This document shows, piece by piece, positions 53,001-61,113 of a DNA stretch of 64,000 nt. A program made the translations under genes and the position numbers. Below the pieces are notes generated by a model that searched no databases, was not told the origin of the DNA, and saw only the letters and a program-made list of their open reading frames with translations. The DNA comes from an uncultured Holophagaceae bacterium (GTDB lineage: Bacteria > Acidobacteriota > Holophagae > Holophagales > Holophagaceae), in contig CAISFO010000033.1 in NCBI GenBank assembly GCA_903884655.1, positions 1-64,000 on the forward strand. Reading direction: 5' to 3'. How positions within the stretch are numbered: position 1 is the first letter of the stretch; each line of letters opens with the position of its first letter.

Positions 53001-55064
53001 ATGTTGGACACTCCGACCCTGGTGAAAGTGGCCCTGAACGCGCTGAATGGCCAGGATGACCCCAGCCGCGAGGATCTTTGCCACTGGTACGAGCTCATGC
53101 ACCTGGGGCGGATCCTGGATGACAAGGCGCCGAATTACCTGAAGCAGGCGATCGGCTGGTCGTACCACGCACCCTGCGCGGGCCACGACGGCATCCAGCT
53201 GGCTGCCGGACTGGCCTTCAGACCCGGGCGGGATTTCCTCTTCCCCTACTACCGGGACCTGCTGACGTGTCTGGCGGCCGGCATCACGCCGGAGGAGATC
53301 ATCCTGAACGGCATCTCCAAGGCCACCGATGTGGCCGGTGGCGGCCGGCACATGAGCAACCACTTCGGCAAGCCGTCCATCGGCATCCAGAACGTGTCCA
53401 GCCTCACGGGCAACCACACGCAGCACGCAGTGGGGCTGGCCCGGGCGGTGAAGTACTACGGTCGCCAATCCATCGTCTTCTGCAGCCAGGGCGAGTCCTC
53501 CCTGTCCGAGGGCTATTGCTATGAAAGCATCAATGGCGCCGATCGCGAGCAACTGCCCGTGGTGTTCGTTGTCCAGGACAACGGCTACGGCATTTCTGTG
53601 CCCAAGCGGGACCAGAGCGCCAACGACCAGCTCTGCGACAACTTCAGCGGCTTCCCCAACCTGAAGATCCTCAAGTGCAATGGCCTGGACCTCCCGGATT
53701 CCATGCGGGCCATGGAGGAGGCCCTGGCCTATGTGCGCACTGGCAAGGGCCCCGCCATGGTGTATGCCGATTGTGTCCGCATCGGAAGCCATTCCAATTC
53801 GGACCGCCACGAGCTCTACCGCGACGACGAGGAACGGGCCGAGGCCAGGGCCAAGGATCCCCTGCCCCGCTTCCGGGCCTACTGCCTGGAGCACGGCCTC
53901 AGCGAAGAAGAGCTCAAAGCCATCGAGATCGACAACCAGGCCAGGTACCTGGCTGCCCATGAAAAGGCCATGGCCGCGCCCAGCCCGGACCCCGCCAGCA
54001 TCCATGACTTCGTCATTCCCGAAGGCTGGGTCTCAGAGCGGTACCCAGATGGCACGCACCAGGAAAGCGGTGCTGCCATCAGTGTCATCGCGGCCCTGAA
54101 CCAGACGCTCAAGGAAGAGTTCCGGCGCAATCCCGACACCTTCATCTGGGGCCAGGACATGGCCAACAAGGAGAAGGGCGGCATCTTCAATGTGTCGAAG
54201 GGCCTGCAGCAGGAATTCGGCGAGAAGCGGGTGTTCAACGCGCCCATCGCCGAGGACTTCATCGTGGGGACGGCCAACGGATTTGTCCGGCTCGACGACA
54301 AGATCCGGGTGGTGGTGGAAGGCGCCGAATTCGCCGACTACATCTGGCCCGCCGCCGAGCAGATCGTGGAGACCAGCCATGACTACTGGCGCAGCAACGG
54401 CCAGTTCTCGCCCAACATCACGATCCGCATCGCCTCCGGCGGGTACATTGGCGGCGGCCTCTACCACTCCCAGAATGTGGAAGGATGGCTCACGACCCTG
54501 CCGGGCATCCGCGTCGTGGTGCCGGCCTTCGCCGATGATGCTGCTGGCCTGCTGCGCACGGCCCTGCGCAGCCGGGGCACCACCCTCTACCTCGAGCCGA
54601 AGTTCCTCTACAACTCCAAGATGGCCTTTTCCGTCGTCCCCCCGGAATTCGCTGTGCCTTTCGGCAAGGCCCGCATCCGCCGGTCTGGCACCGATCTCAC
54701 CATCCTCGCCTATGGCACTCCGGTCCACTTCGCCCTGGAAGCAGCCGCCAAGCTGGAGAAGGAAGGGACTTCCGTCGAGGTCGTCGACCTCCGCAGCCTG
54801 AGCCCCCTTGATACCGAGGCCATCGTCGCCTCAGTCAAGAAGACCCACCGCCTGCTCATCGCCCACGAGGACAAGGTTTTCGGCGGCTTTGGCGGCGAAC
54901 TGGCGGCCATCGCCGCCTCCGAGTGCTTCGTCTGGCTGGACGCGCCGGTAGAACGCGTGGGCTCTGAGTTCACGCCCGTGGGCTTCAACCGGATCCTCGA
55001 GCGGGCCACCCTGCCCAACACCGACAAGGTGCTGGCCGCCGCGCGTAAGGTGCTCGCGTTCTGA
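53001..55064 (+). CDS. Fused 2-oxoacid dehydrogenase E1 (alpha plus beta) component
   Basis: A 687-residue thiamine-diphosphate enzyme. Residues 1-330 are E1-alpha (FLFPYYRDLLTCLAAGITPE; RHMSNHFGKPSIGIQNVSSL; VVFVVQDNGYGISVPKR) and 340-687 E1-beta (GQDMANKEKGGIFNVSKGLQ; FNAPIAEDFIVGTANGFV; VVDLRSLSPLDTEAIVASV). It decarboxylates a 2-oxoacid, most likely branched-chain or pyruvate-like, and hands the acyl group to E2 lipoate. The usual GDG of the TPP motif reads GES (CSQGESSLSEG), a notable deviation. No E2 or E3 gene is adjacent. Confidence 0.92.
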   Translation: MLDTPTLVKVALNALNGQDDPSREDLCHWYELMHLGRILDDKAPNYLKQAIGWSYHAPCAGHDGIQLAAGLAFRPGRDFLFPYYRDLLTCLAAGITPEEIILNGISKATDVAGGGRHMSNHFGKPSIGIQNVSSLTGNHTQHAVGLARAVKYYGRQSIVFCSQGESSLSEGYCYESINGADREQLPVVFVVQDNGYGISVPKRDQSANDQLCDNFSGFPNLKILKCNGLDLPDSMRAMEEALAYVRTGKGPAMVYADCVRIGSHSNSDRHELYRDDEERAEARAKDPLPRFRAYCLEHGLSEEELKAIEIDNQARYLAAHEKAMAAPSPDPASIHDFVIPEGWVSERYPDGTHQESGAAISVIAALNQTLKEEFRRNPDTFIWGQDMANKEKGGIFNVSKGLQQEFGEKRVFNAPIAEDFIVGTANGFVRLDDKIRVVVEGAEFADYIWPAAEQIVETSHDYWRSNGQFSPNITIRIASGGYIGGGLYHSQNVEGWLTTLPGIRVVVPAFADDAAGLLRTALRSRGTTLYLEPKFLYNSKMAFSVVPPEFAVPFGKARIRRSGTDLTILAYGTPVHFALEAAAKLEKEGTSVEVVDLRSLSPLDTEAIVASVKKTHRLLIAHEDKVFGGFGGELAAIAASECFVWLDAPVERVGSEFTPVGFNRILERATLPNTDKVLAAARKVLAF

Positions 55065-55079
55065 ACTTCTTGAATTTGC

Positions 55080-55152
55080 AACCGCAGATGTCCCAGATGG
55101 CCACAGATAAAGATCCTCATCCCATCTGCGAATTCTGCGTCATCTGCGGCTA
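55080..55152. repeat. GCAGATG/CTGCGG inverted repeat, copy 1
   Basis: AACCGCAGATG at 55080 and, after 41 bases, ATCTGCG, CTGCGTCA and CTGCGGCTA form an imperfect hairpin. Copy 2 at 61033-61087 has the same modules in the same order with a shorter centre. Both lie just upstream of a gene start and just downstream of another gene's stop. Confidence 0.75.
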
Positions 55153-55200
55153 AAACTTTTCTTTCTCTTTTCCAGTGATGGTCACCACACAGGAGCGCAC

Positions 55201-56055
55201 ATGCAGTTTGGTCCATGGGATGTGCAGATCGTCAGTGGGGGCACCTTCCGGCTGGACGGGGGCGCCATGTTCGGCACGGTCCCCAAGGTGGTGTGGAACA
55301 AGATCTTCCCGGCGGACGACGAGAACCAGATATCCATGGCTACCAACTGCCTGCTGGTTCGCGGCGAGGTCGAAGGCAGGAAGCACGTCATCCTCGTGGA
55401 CAACGGCAACGGGGACAAGGAGAGCGACGACTTCATGGCCCGTTTCAAGTTTGAAGGCCGCGGCGTGCTTGACGCCAGTCTCGCGCGGCATGGCGTCAAG
55501 CCTGCCGACATCACCCTCTGCATCCTGACCCACCTTCACTTCGACCATGCGGGGGGCAGCACACGCCTCAGCGCCGAAGGAAGGGTTGTGCCCAGCTTTC
55601 CGAATGCCCGCTACGTGGTGCAGGCGAAGGATCTCGCTGACGCGAAGCACCCCCACCTGCGCGTGAAGGCCAGCTACCTGCCCCAGAACTGGGAGCCCCT
55701 GGAAGCCGCGGGCATCCTGGACACTGTCGACGGCTCCACCGAGCTCCTGCCGGGCATCTCCGTGCGCCCCGCCCCGGGCCACATCGAGGGCCTGCAGAAC
55801 GTGGTGGTCGAAGGCGGCGGCAGGCGCCTGGTGTACCTGGCGGACCTGATCCCCACGGCTCGCCACATCCAGCCCGCCTGGTGCATGGGCTACGACCTGG
55901 ACGTGGTGACCTGCGTCGATGAACGGATGAAGGTGCTAGAAGAGGTCACAGGCACAGATATCATCTGCGTCTTCGAGCATGATCCGGAGATTCCCTCAGG
56001 CACCGTGAGACGGGACGCCAAGGGGCGGTACCTGGTGGTGCCGCTGGCTGTGTAG
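55201..56055 (+). CDS. MBL-fold metallo-hydrolase
   Basis: A 284-residue cytoplasmic protein of the metallo-beta-lactamase superfamily. The dinuclear zinc motif is THLHFDHAGG (near residue 111), with further ligands in APGHIEGLQNVVV, VYLADLIPTARH and the late FEHDPEIPSG. The layout resembles N-acyl-homoserine lactonases and related lactone or phosphodiester hydrolases; the substrate is not deducible. It is preceded by the GCAGATG repeat and followed by the duplicated start of the ExbD gene. Confidence 0.9.
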   Translation: MQFGPWDVQIVSGGTFRLDGGAMFGTVPKVVWNKIFPADDENQISMATNCLLVRGEVEGRKHVILVDNGNGDKESDDFMARFKFEGRGVLDASLARHGVKPADITLCILTHLHFDHAGGSTRLSAEGRVVPSFPNARYVVQAKDLADAKHPHLRVKASYLPQNWEPLEAAGILDTVDGSTELLPGISVRPAPGHIEGLQNVVVEGGGRRLVYLADLIPTARHIQPAWCMGYDLDVVTCVDERMKVLEEVTGTDIICVFEHDPEIPSGTVRRDAKGRYLVVPLAV

Positions 56056-56057
56056 GG

Positions 56058-56127
56058 CGCGCTAGACTGGAGCCTACAGCCCAGGAGCACCATGGCCTTC
56101 ACCCCAGGATCCAGGCGCGGCGCGATG
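56058..56127 (+). pseudogene. Duplicated 5' region of the ExbD gene (70 bp, truncated copy)
   Basis: These 70 bases match 56270-56339 at 68 positions. They include a TAGACT box, the ribosome-binding site CCAGGAG and the start codon (56092) plus 12 codons of the ExbD-like gene ([12 protein letters not shown]), then run into the hairpin element. It is a partial copy, not a functional gene. Confidence 0.85.
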
Positions 56128-56269
56128 AGGCCCCGCTCCGTTGAGGTCACCGGCAGGGTGGCCGAAACGGGAGGATGCGACTAGATGTCGCATCCGATCG
56201 CGGGTCGGGTCGGCCGGAGACCGGGGCCGAAGGTCACGGGATCCAGCAGCGCCGCTCTTCCTGCCGCCC
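56128..56269. repeat. Hairpin element between duplicated gene starts (site B)
   Basis: A 142 bp segment between the two copies of the ExbD 5' region. It begins AGGCCCC, has CGGGAGGA at 56168-56175, a 9 bp perfect hairpin GGATGCGAC/GTCGCATCC (56173-56181, 56187-56195) with loop TAGAT, and TCCGATC at 56193-56199 followed by GCGGG. The words and their order equal those of the element at 9285-9384, with 27 versus 26 bases between the first CCG and CGGGAGGA, although the hairpin stems differ. Confidence 0.75.
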
Positions 56270-56303
56270 CGCGCTAGACTGGAACGTACAGCCCAGGAGC
56301 ACC

Positions 56304-56732
56304 ATGGCCTTCACCCCAGGATCCAGGCGCGGCGCGATGGCCGACATCAACATGACGCCACTCATCGATGTGATGCTGGTGCTGTTGATCATTTTCATGA
56401 TCGCCGCCCCCATGATGACCACGGGCGTGGACGTGAAGCTGCCGGAGAGCCGCACGGGGCGCAATCTCGAGAGCGAGGCCCTCACGGTCTCCATCACCTT
56501 CGACGGACGCCTGCAATTCGAGCAGGCCTTCCTGGCCCTGCCGGTGCTGGCCAACCAGCTGAAGGCCAAGGCCCAGTCCGGTGGCAAACGTCCCGTGCTG
56601 GTCCGCGCCGATCACAACGTGCCCTACGGCCGTGTCATCCAGGTGGTGGACGCGATCCGCGAGGCGGGCTTCACGCAAGTGGGCTTCGTCACGGCCGCTG
56701 CCCATGCCACCCCCATCGCCGAAGCGAAATGA
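56304..56732 (+). CDS. ExbD/TolR-family biopolymer transport protein
   Basis: A 142-residue inner-membrane protein that, with ExbB/TolQ, turns proton motive force into motion of TonB/TolA. After [20 protein letters not shown], which contains the membrane helix and the essential aspartate, comes the periplasmic domain ([40 protein letters not shown]). CAGGAG precedes the ATG at 56304. No exbB/tolQ gene adjoins it; instead the upstream DNA is the duplicated start and hairpin element. ATGA overlap with the TonB-like gene. Confidence 0.9.
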   Translation: MAFTPGSRRGAMADINMTPLIDVMLVLLIIFMIAAPMMTTGVDVKLPESRTGRNLESEALTVSITFDGRLQFEQAFLALPVLANQLKAKAQSGGKRPVLVRADHNVPYGRVIQVVDAIREAGFTQVGFVTAAAHATPIAEAK

Positions 56733-57544
56733 GCCAGGATCTCCAAGCCTACCTCCGCAGCCGCAGCCACCTGGGTGAACTGGCCTGGGGACCGGGCTTG
56801 GCCCTGAGCCTGGCGCTGCACCTGGCCCTTGGCGTGACCTTCTTCTGGCCCCGGGGCAGTGGCGGGGACAAGCCTGAGGACGTGAAAGTCACCTGGGTGA
56901 ACCTGCCCTCGGCCACCGCCGGCGCTTCCGGTGGCTCCGAGGCCATGGAAGTAGGCAAGTCCGGCGAGCGCCTGAGGCGAGTGGAGGAAGTGGCCCCGGT
57001 CCGGTCCACTGCCCCGGCGGCCACGGCTCCCGATCCCTTCGCCGACCGGACCACCAAGGCCGCCGCCAAGGGCGACAACCGGGACACCGTGAGCCAGGGG
57101 ACAGGCACCACCGCCGCCAAAGGCAAGACCGCCGCGCAGAACCCCATGGCTGGCGCCGTGGGCACCGGCAATGGTGCGGCCTTTGGCGCAGGCACGGGAA
57201 TCCCGGGACTCCACCCGACCACCGGGGTGCAGGGTGGCATGGGCCTGGTGGGTGGTGTGGATGGCGACTTCCCCTATACCTGGTACATCCAGCAGCTGCA
57301 GGCTCGCATCACCACCAACTGGAACCGTGTGTCCAGCACCCAGGGCCGCGTGCAGATCTACTTCCGCATCGCCAAGGACGGCAGCCTCGATCGCGTCCGG
57401 GTGGAGATCCCCAGCGGGAATGCGGCCATGGACGAGAGCGCCCGCATGGCCGTCCTCCGGTCCGCCCCTCTGCAGCGCCTTCCCGAAGGCTACGAAAGCC
57501 CCTACCTCGGCGTGCGGTTCTGGTTCACCTACCTGGGCAACTAG
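56729..57544 (+). CDS. TonB/TolA-like energy-transducing protein
   Basis: A 271-residue protein with one N-terminal membrane helix ([19 protein letters not shown]), a long Ala/Gly/Thr-rich periplasmic linker of about 120 residues, and a C-terminal TonB-type domain ([53 protein letters not shown]). It probably spans the periplasm and is powered by the ExbD protein encoded just upstream, with which it is translationally coupled. Whether it works as TonB (uptake) or TolA (division, envelope) cannot be decided. Confidence 0.82.
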   Translation: MSQDLQAYLRSRSHLGELAWGPGLALSLALHLALGVTFFWPRGSGGDKPEDVKVTWVNLPSATAGASGGSEAMEVGKSGERLRRVEEVAPVRSTAPAATAPDPFADRTTKAAAKGDNRDTVSQGTGTTAAKGKTAAQNPMAGAVGTGNGAAFGAGTGIPGLHPTTGVQGGMGLVGGVDGDFPYTWYIQQLQARITTNWNRVSSTQGRVQIYFRIAKDGSLDRVRVEIPSGNAAMDESARMAVLRSAPLQRLPEGYESPYLGVRFWFTYLGN

Positions 57545-57560
57545 GGCGTACACTCGCAGA

Positions 57561-58721
57561 ATGCTCCTTTTCCTGCCCCTGGCGGCCCTTCTCGCCCAAG
57601 CCCCTGTGGCCAGTTCGGTGACGGCGGAACCCCGGGATGTGCGCCCCGGGGATCCGGTGCTGCTGGCCTGGACCTGCCCCCTGGTGCCGCAGATCCGCCT
57701 GGAACCGGGCGGCATGGTACTGCCGGGGCGGTACCAGGTGACCCTGCGGCCCGCCTACACCACCACGTACCGCATCTTCGACGCCCGCCCGGGCGGGGTC
57801 GAGCTGGGCCAGGCGGAAGTCCGCATCATCCCGGGCCTGCCCCTGGGCGAGCCAGCCCGCATTTGCGCCTTCGACGCCAGCGCCAGGGCCGTGCTACCGG
57901 GCGACCCCGTGGTGCTGAAGTGGGAATGCGCGGGCAGTGCGAAGGTGCGCCTGGAACCCGGTGGACTGGAACTGGACGGCAAGAGCGAAGTCACGGTCAC
58001 GCCTCTGGAGAGCACGCGCTACACCATCACGGTCAACAACGCCGCCGGCGGCCAGAGCCGCACCGTGGAGGTCTCCGTACTCGGCCGTCTGACGGCCGCC
58101 CTGCCCACCCCGGCCACCGTCTGCACCTTCGAGGCCAGCAAGAAGGTGGTGAGACCCGGTGAGCAGGTGGACCTCCGCTGGTTCTGCCAGGGCAACGCCA
58201 AGGTGCGCCTGGAGCCAGGCGGCCTGGAACTGGACGGCCAGTCCAGCATCGCGGTGGTCCCCGACAAGACCACGGTCTACACCCTGAGCGTGAGCAACCT
58301 CCTGGGCGGGTCCTCCCGCAGCGTCGAGGTGCTGGTGGAGGCCCCTCGGCGCCTGCTGACCGAAAAGGACCTGATCGATCCCGAAGAGGCCACCAAGCCC
58401 CTGGAACGCATGGATCTGGCCGAGGCCCTGCAGCGCGGCGAGGCCCGGAAACTGGCTGCCCCGGAAGGTTCCTGGACACTGCGCCTGGTGGTGTCCGGCC
58501 GGGCGGAGGGACTCAAGCAGGTGGCCAAGGCCGCCGGTCCCAGGACTGCCGAGATCCTGGTGCTGCCCTTCCTCCGGAAAGATGGCTTCCGCTTCTGGCA
58601 GGCCTGCTTCGGCACTTATCCCAGCCGCGCCCTGGCCATGAAGGCCTGGAGCAGGGCCCCCGAAGCCCTGCGGAAGGCTTTCAAGGACGCACTGCCGCAG
58701 CGATTGACCCCTTCCTCCTGA
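57561..58721 (+). CDS. Exported protein with three Ig-like repeats and a SPOR-like C-terminus
   Basis: A 386-residue protein with signal peptide LLFLPLAALLAQ. Three tandem beta-sandwich repeats of about 75 residues share PGDPVVLKW and (V/I)RLEPGG(L/M)(E/V)L: they start near residues 20, 100 and 180. A helix-rich linker leads to a terminal SPOR-like segment (AEILVLPFLRKDGFRFWQAC; FGTYPSRALAMKAW), which would bind denuded peptidoglycan at division sites. It starts 16 bp after the TonB-like gene and may form one envelope operon with it. Confidence 0.75.
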   Translation: MLLFLPLAALLAQAPVASSVTAEPRDVRPGDPVLLAWTCPLVPQIRLEPGGMVLPGRYQVTLRPAYTTTYRIFDARPGGVELGQAEVRIIPGLPLGEPARICAFDASARAVLPGDPVVLKWECAGSAKVRLEPGGLELDGKSEVTVTPLESTRYTITVNNAAGGQSRTVEVSVLGRLTAALPTPATVCTFEASKKVVRPGEQVDLRWFCQGNAKVRLEPGGLELDGQSSIAVVPDKTTVYTLSVSNLLGGSSRSVEVLVEAPRRLLTEKDLIDPEEATKPLERMDLAEALQRGEARKLAAPEGSWTLRLVVSGRAEGLKQVAKAAGPRTAEILVLPFLRKDGFRFWQACFGTYPSRALAMKAWSRAPEALRKAFKDALPQRLTPSS

Positions 58722-58759
58722 CCCGGCCCGCCACCCGGGCAAATGCAATAGCAGAGGGC

Positions 58760-59929
58760 TTAGGGTTGATGGCGCATCATCGGCGATGGATCGGACAAGG
58801 CTCCGAGCTTCCCCAGCAGATCCTCCGCCACGCGCCCGGCAGCCCCGGGCTCGCCCAGGTGCCCCCGAACTTCTCCCAGCTCGGCACGAAGGTGCCGGGC
58901 CGTCCCGGGTTCCAGCAACCGGGACAATTCCAGCCCCAGGCGCTCGGCATTGACCTCATCCTGCAGCAGCTCCGGAGCCACTTCCCGGCGGGCCACCACG
59001 TTCGCCAGACCGAAATGAGGCACCTTCACGATGCGTCTGGCCACCTGATAGGTGAGCGCGTTCAGTTTGTAGACGATGGCGAAGGGCGTGCCCAGCAGCG
59101 CGGTCTCCAGGGTGGCGGTGCCCGAGGCCACCAAGGCCGCGTCGGCATAGGCCCGGGCGGCGTAGGTGCGGTCCTGCACCAGCGTCACGGGGGCGCTTCC
59201 GAGATGGGCACGGACAAAGGCAGGCTCCAGCGTGGGGGCCACGGGCAGCACCCATTGCACCGCGGGCCGTTCCTGCCGCCACCGGGAGGCCAACTCGGCC
59301 ATGGGGGGCAGCAGCCGCTCGATTTCGCCCTTGCGGCTGCCGGGCAGGAGCGCCACCAGGGGCCGCGCCGGATCCAGACCACTCTCACGGAAAAAGGTTC
59401 CGCGATCGCACTCCGGCTTCACCACTTCCACCAGGGGGTGGCCCACGAAGCGGGCGTCCACCGAGTAGCCAGCGAACAGCTCCGGTTCGAAGTCGAAGAG
59501 ACAGTAGAGCGTATCCAGCAGCGTACCCAATTCCGGAATGCGGCCCTTCTTCCAGGCCCACACCTGGGGACAGACGTACTGATGGATCTTCACGGCGGGC
59601 ATCTGCCGGCGCACGGCTCTGGCCAGCCGGAGGTTGAAGCCCGGATAGTCGATCAGGAGCGCGGCAGTGATGCGCTCATCCCGGGCGGCGGCGAGAATCT
59701 GCTTGAACAGGCGGTTCAGCCTGGGCAGGTGCTTGATGACCTCGATGAACCCCACCACTGCGAGATCCTTCACATCCGCCAGCTTGCGGTCCAGGAAGGG
59801 TGCCATGCGGGGTCCACCCACGCCGATGATCCGCAGATCAGGACGCCGTGCCTTGAGTTCCCGCAGCAGCTCCGCGCCATGCAGATCACCGGAATCCTCG
59901 CCGGCGATGACGAGCAGCGTCTGCGTCAT
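58760..59929 (-). CDS. lpxB: Lipid-A-disaccharide synthase
   Basis: GT19 enzyme condensing UDP-diacylglucosamine and lipid X in lipid A synthesis. The 389 residues show LLVIAGEDSGDLHGAELLRE at the start, VGFIEVIKHLPRLNRL, QYVCPQVWAWKKGRIPEL, LLPGSRKGEIERLLPPM and ASGTATLETALLGTPFAIVY. Its presence shows a Gram-negative outer membrane. It overlaps the preceding gene (ATGA), so the two are coupled. lpxA, lpxC and lpxD are not in the window. Confidence 0.97.
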   Translation of the reverse strand: MTQTLLVIAGEDSGDLHGAELLRELKARRPDLRIIGVGGPRMAPFLDRKLADVKDLAVVGFIEVIKHLPRLNRLFKQILAAARDERITAALLIDYPGFNLRLARAVRRQMPAVKIHQYVCPQVWAWKKGRIPELGTLLDTLYCLFDFEPELFAGYSVDARFVGHPLVEVVKPECDRGTFFRESGLDPARPLVALLPGSRKGEIERLLPPMAELASRWRQERPAVQWVLPVAPTLEPAFVRAHLGSAPVTLVQDRTYAARAYADAALVASGTATLETALLGTPFAIVYKLNALTYQVARRIVKVPHFGLANVVARREVAPELLQDEVNAERLGLELSRLLEPGTARHLRAELGEVRGHLGEPGAAGRVAEDLLGKLGALSDPSPMMRHQP

Positions 59930-60618
59930 GAAGGGGCCCGCCCGTCACCGGACACCAGGTGTCGGCCGAACACCACCTCCGGATCGGGCACCACGGGCCG
60001 GCCCAGGGCCGTGGCCGGCATCTCGGCTGGAAACAGCACGGGCGGGTGTTCGGCCGCCAAGGCCGCCGCCACGCTACGGAAAGTGTCAGGATCCTCGGCC
60101 GCCAGGGCCATGTCCCAGCGGTAGCCCAGGGTCTGCAAAGGGCGAAGGTCGCTCCCGGGTTCGCAGAGACCGCACCAGATGCGATCCGCCAGGGGTTCCG
60201 CATCCCGGATGCCGGGGTGCCAGCAGAAACCCACGGCCTCGCCGTGAGCCTGGCGCAGGAGCTCGAGTACGGCGGCCTCGGAACCCTCCTCCAGGCGCAG
60301 AGCCAGCTTGACGCCCCGCCCGGAAATGGCCTCCAGCAGGGAATCCAGATGCCCCAGAAGTCGGAATCCAGCCTCGCGACCCTGGGGCCGAGACACGGGG
60401 AGCACCAGGAAGTCCGGACCAAGACCCAGGCGCAATACTTCCAGTCCTTCGTCCACGACAGCTTGGCCCGGAAGGTGCACGGCGTGGACCGCCAGTCCCC
60501 GTCGCACCGCCGAAGCCCAGTTCCCATGCAGGATTCCCTCCCACTGGACCATCAGGGGCGCCTGGGACAGCCAGGGCCCGGGATCCATCCGGGACGAAAT
60601 CAGGGGCACGAACCGCAT
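59926..60618 (-). CDS. Unknown protein coupled to lpxB
   Basis: A 230-residue cytoplasmic protein. The pattern of strands and helices (AVHAVHLPGQAVVDEGLEVL; FLVLPVSRPQGREAGFRLLG; ISGRGVKLALRLEEGSEAAV; LRQAHGEAVGFCWHPGIRDA) suggests a TIM-barrel resembling sugar-phosphate isomerase/epimerase-like proteins, but conserved metal ligands are not obvious. It is not LpxI. The start at 60618 is chosen because the divergent DUF2203 gene begins at 60647; longer versions would overlap it. The 4 bp overlap with lpxB points to a related role. Confidence 0.65.
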   Translation of the reverse strand: MRFVPLISSRMDPGPWLSQAPLMVQWEGILHGNWASAVRRGLAVHAVHLPGQAVVDEGLEVLRLGLGPDFLVLPVSRPQGREAGFRLLGHLDSLLEAISGRGVKLALRLEEGSEAAVLELLRQAHGEAVGFCWHPGIRDAEPLADRIWCGLCEPGSDLRPLQTLGYRWDMALAAEDPDTFRSVAAALAAEHPPVLFPAEMPATALGRPVVPDPEVVFGRHLVSGDGRAPS

Positions 60619-60646
60619 GGGTTTATCATGGGGTATTGGAGGCACC

Positions 60647-61009
60647 ATGGGCCGCATTTTCACCCTGGAAGAAGCGCGGGCCCTGATGCCTCAAGTGATG
60701 GCCACCACGGAACCGGTCTACACCCTGGCCGCCAGTCTCGCCGAGGAACTGAGCCAGGCTGAAGAGGCCAATGACGAGTCCAGGGCCGAGGGCCTCCGGG
60801 AACGTCTGCAGGCGCTGGTGCAGAGCTGGCAGCAGAGCATGCAGGACCTGGAAGCCGAGGTGAAGGGCCTCTGGCTGGTGGATTTCGATTCCGGCGACGG
60901 CTACTGGTGCTGGGCCTATCCCGAGACCGAGCTGGGCCACTGGCACAGCTACGAGGGCGGCTTCCGCTCCCGCGTCCCCGCCGACCAGCGACCCGGCGTA
61001 CAGGCCTGA
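60647..61009 (+). CDS. DUF2203 family protein
   Basis: A 120-residue cytoplasmic protein. It starts with the family's IFTLEEARALMPQVMATTEP, continues in a long helical pair, and ends in VKGLWLVDFDSGDGYWCWAY then PETELGHWHSYEGGF, the conserved DUF2203 core, in which the acidic residues and histidine suggest a metal or small-ligand site. Function unknown. GGAGG lies upstream of the ATG. Followed by a GCAGATG-type repeat. Confidence 0.88.
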   Translation: MGRIFTLEEARALMPQVMATTEPVYTLAASLAEELSQAEEANDESRAEGLRERLQALVQSWQQSMQDLEAEVKGLWLVDFDSGDGYWCWAYPETELGHWHSYEGGFRSRVPADQRPGVQA

Positions 61010-61032
61010 TGAATTTAAGGAATTGAAATTGA

Positions 61033-61087
61033 AACCGCAGATGAAAAGAACCTGTTTATCTGCGGCCACCTGCGTCAACTGCGGTTA
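61033..61087. repeat. GCAGATG/CTGCGG inverted repeat, copy 2
   Basis: AACCGCAGATG, ATCTGCG, CTGCGTCA and CTGCGGTTA as in the copy at 55080-55152 but with a 14-base shorter spacer region; the outer arms AACCGCAG/CTGCGGTT are perfect complements. It ends 26 bp before the start of the alkyltransferase-like gene. Confidence 0.75.
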
Positions 61088-61113
61088 GACCTGCTTCTTT
61101 TCTGGAGACCTCC

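Noticed and set aside
56160..56230. Possible tRNA in the site B element (7-base loop with AGA)
   Set aside because: The hairpin can be drawn as an anticodon arm, but there is no matching acceptor stem or T arm.
56141..56303. Upstream extension of the TonB-like and ExbD frames through the hairpin element
   Set aside because: The extension is Arg/Gly-rich, crosses the duplicated DNA and lacks a ribosome-binding site; good starts exist at 56304 and 56729.
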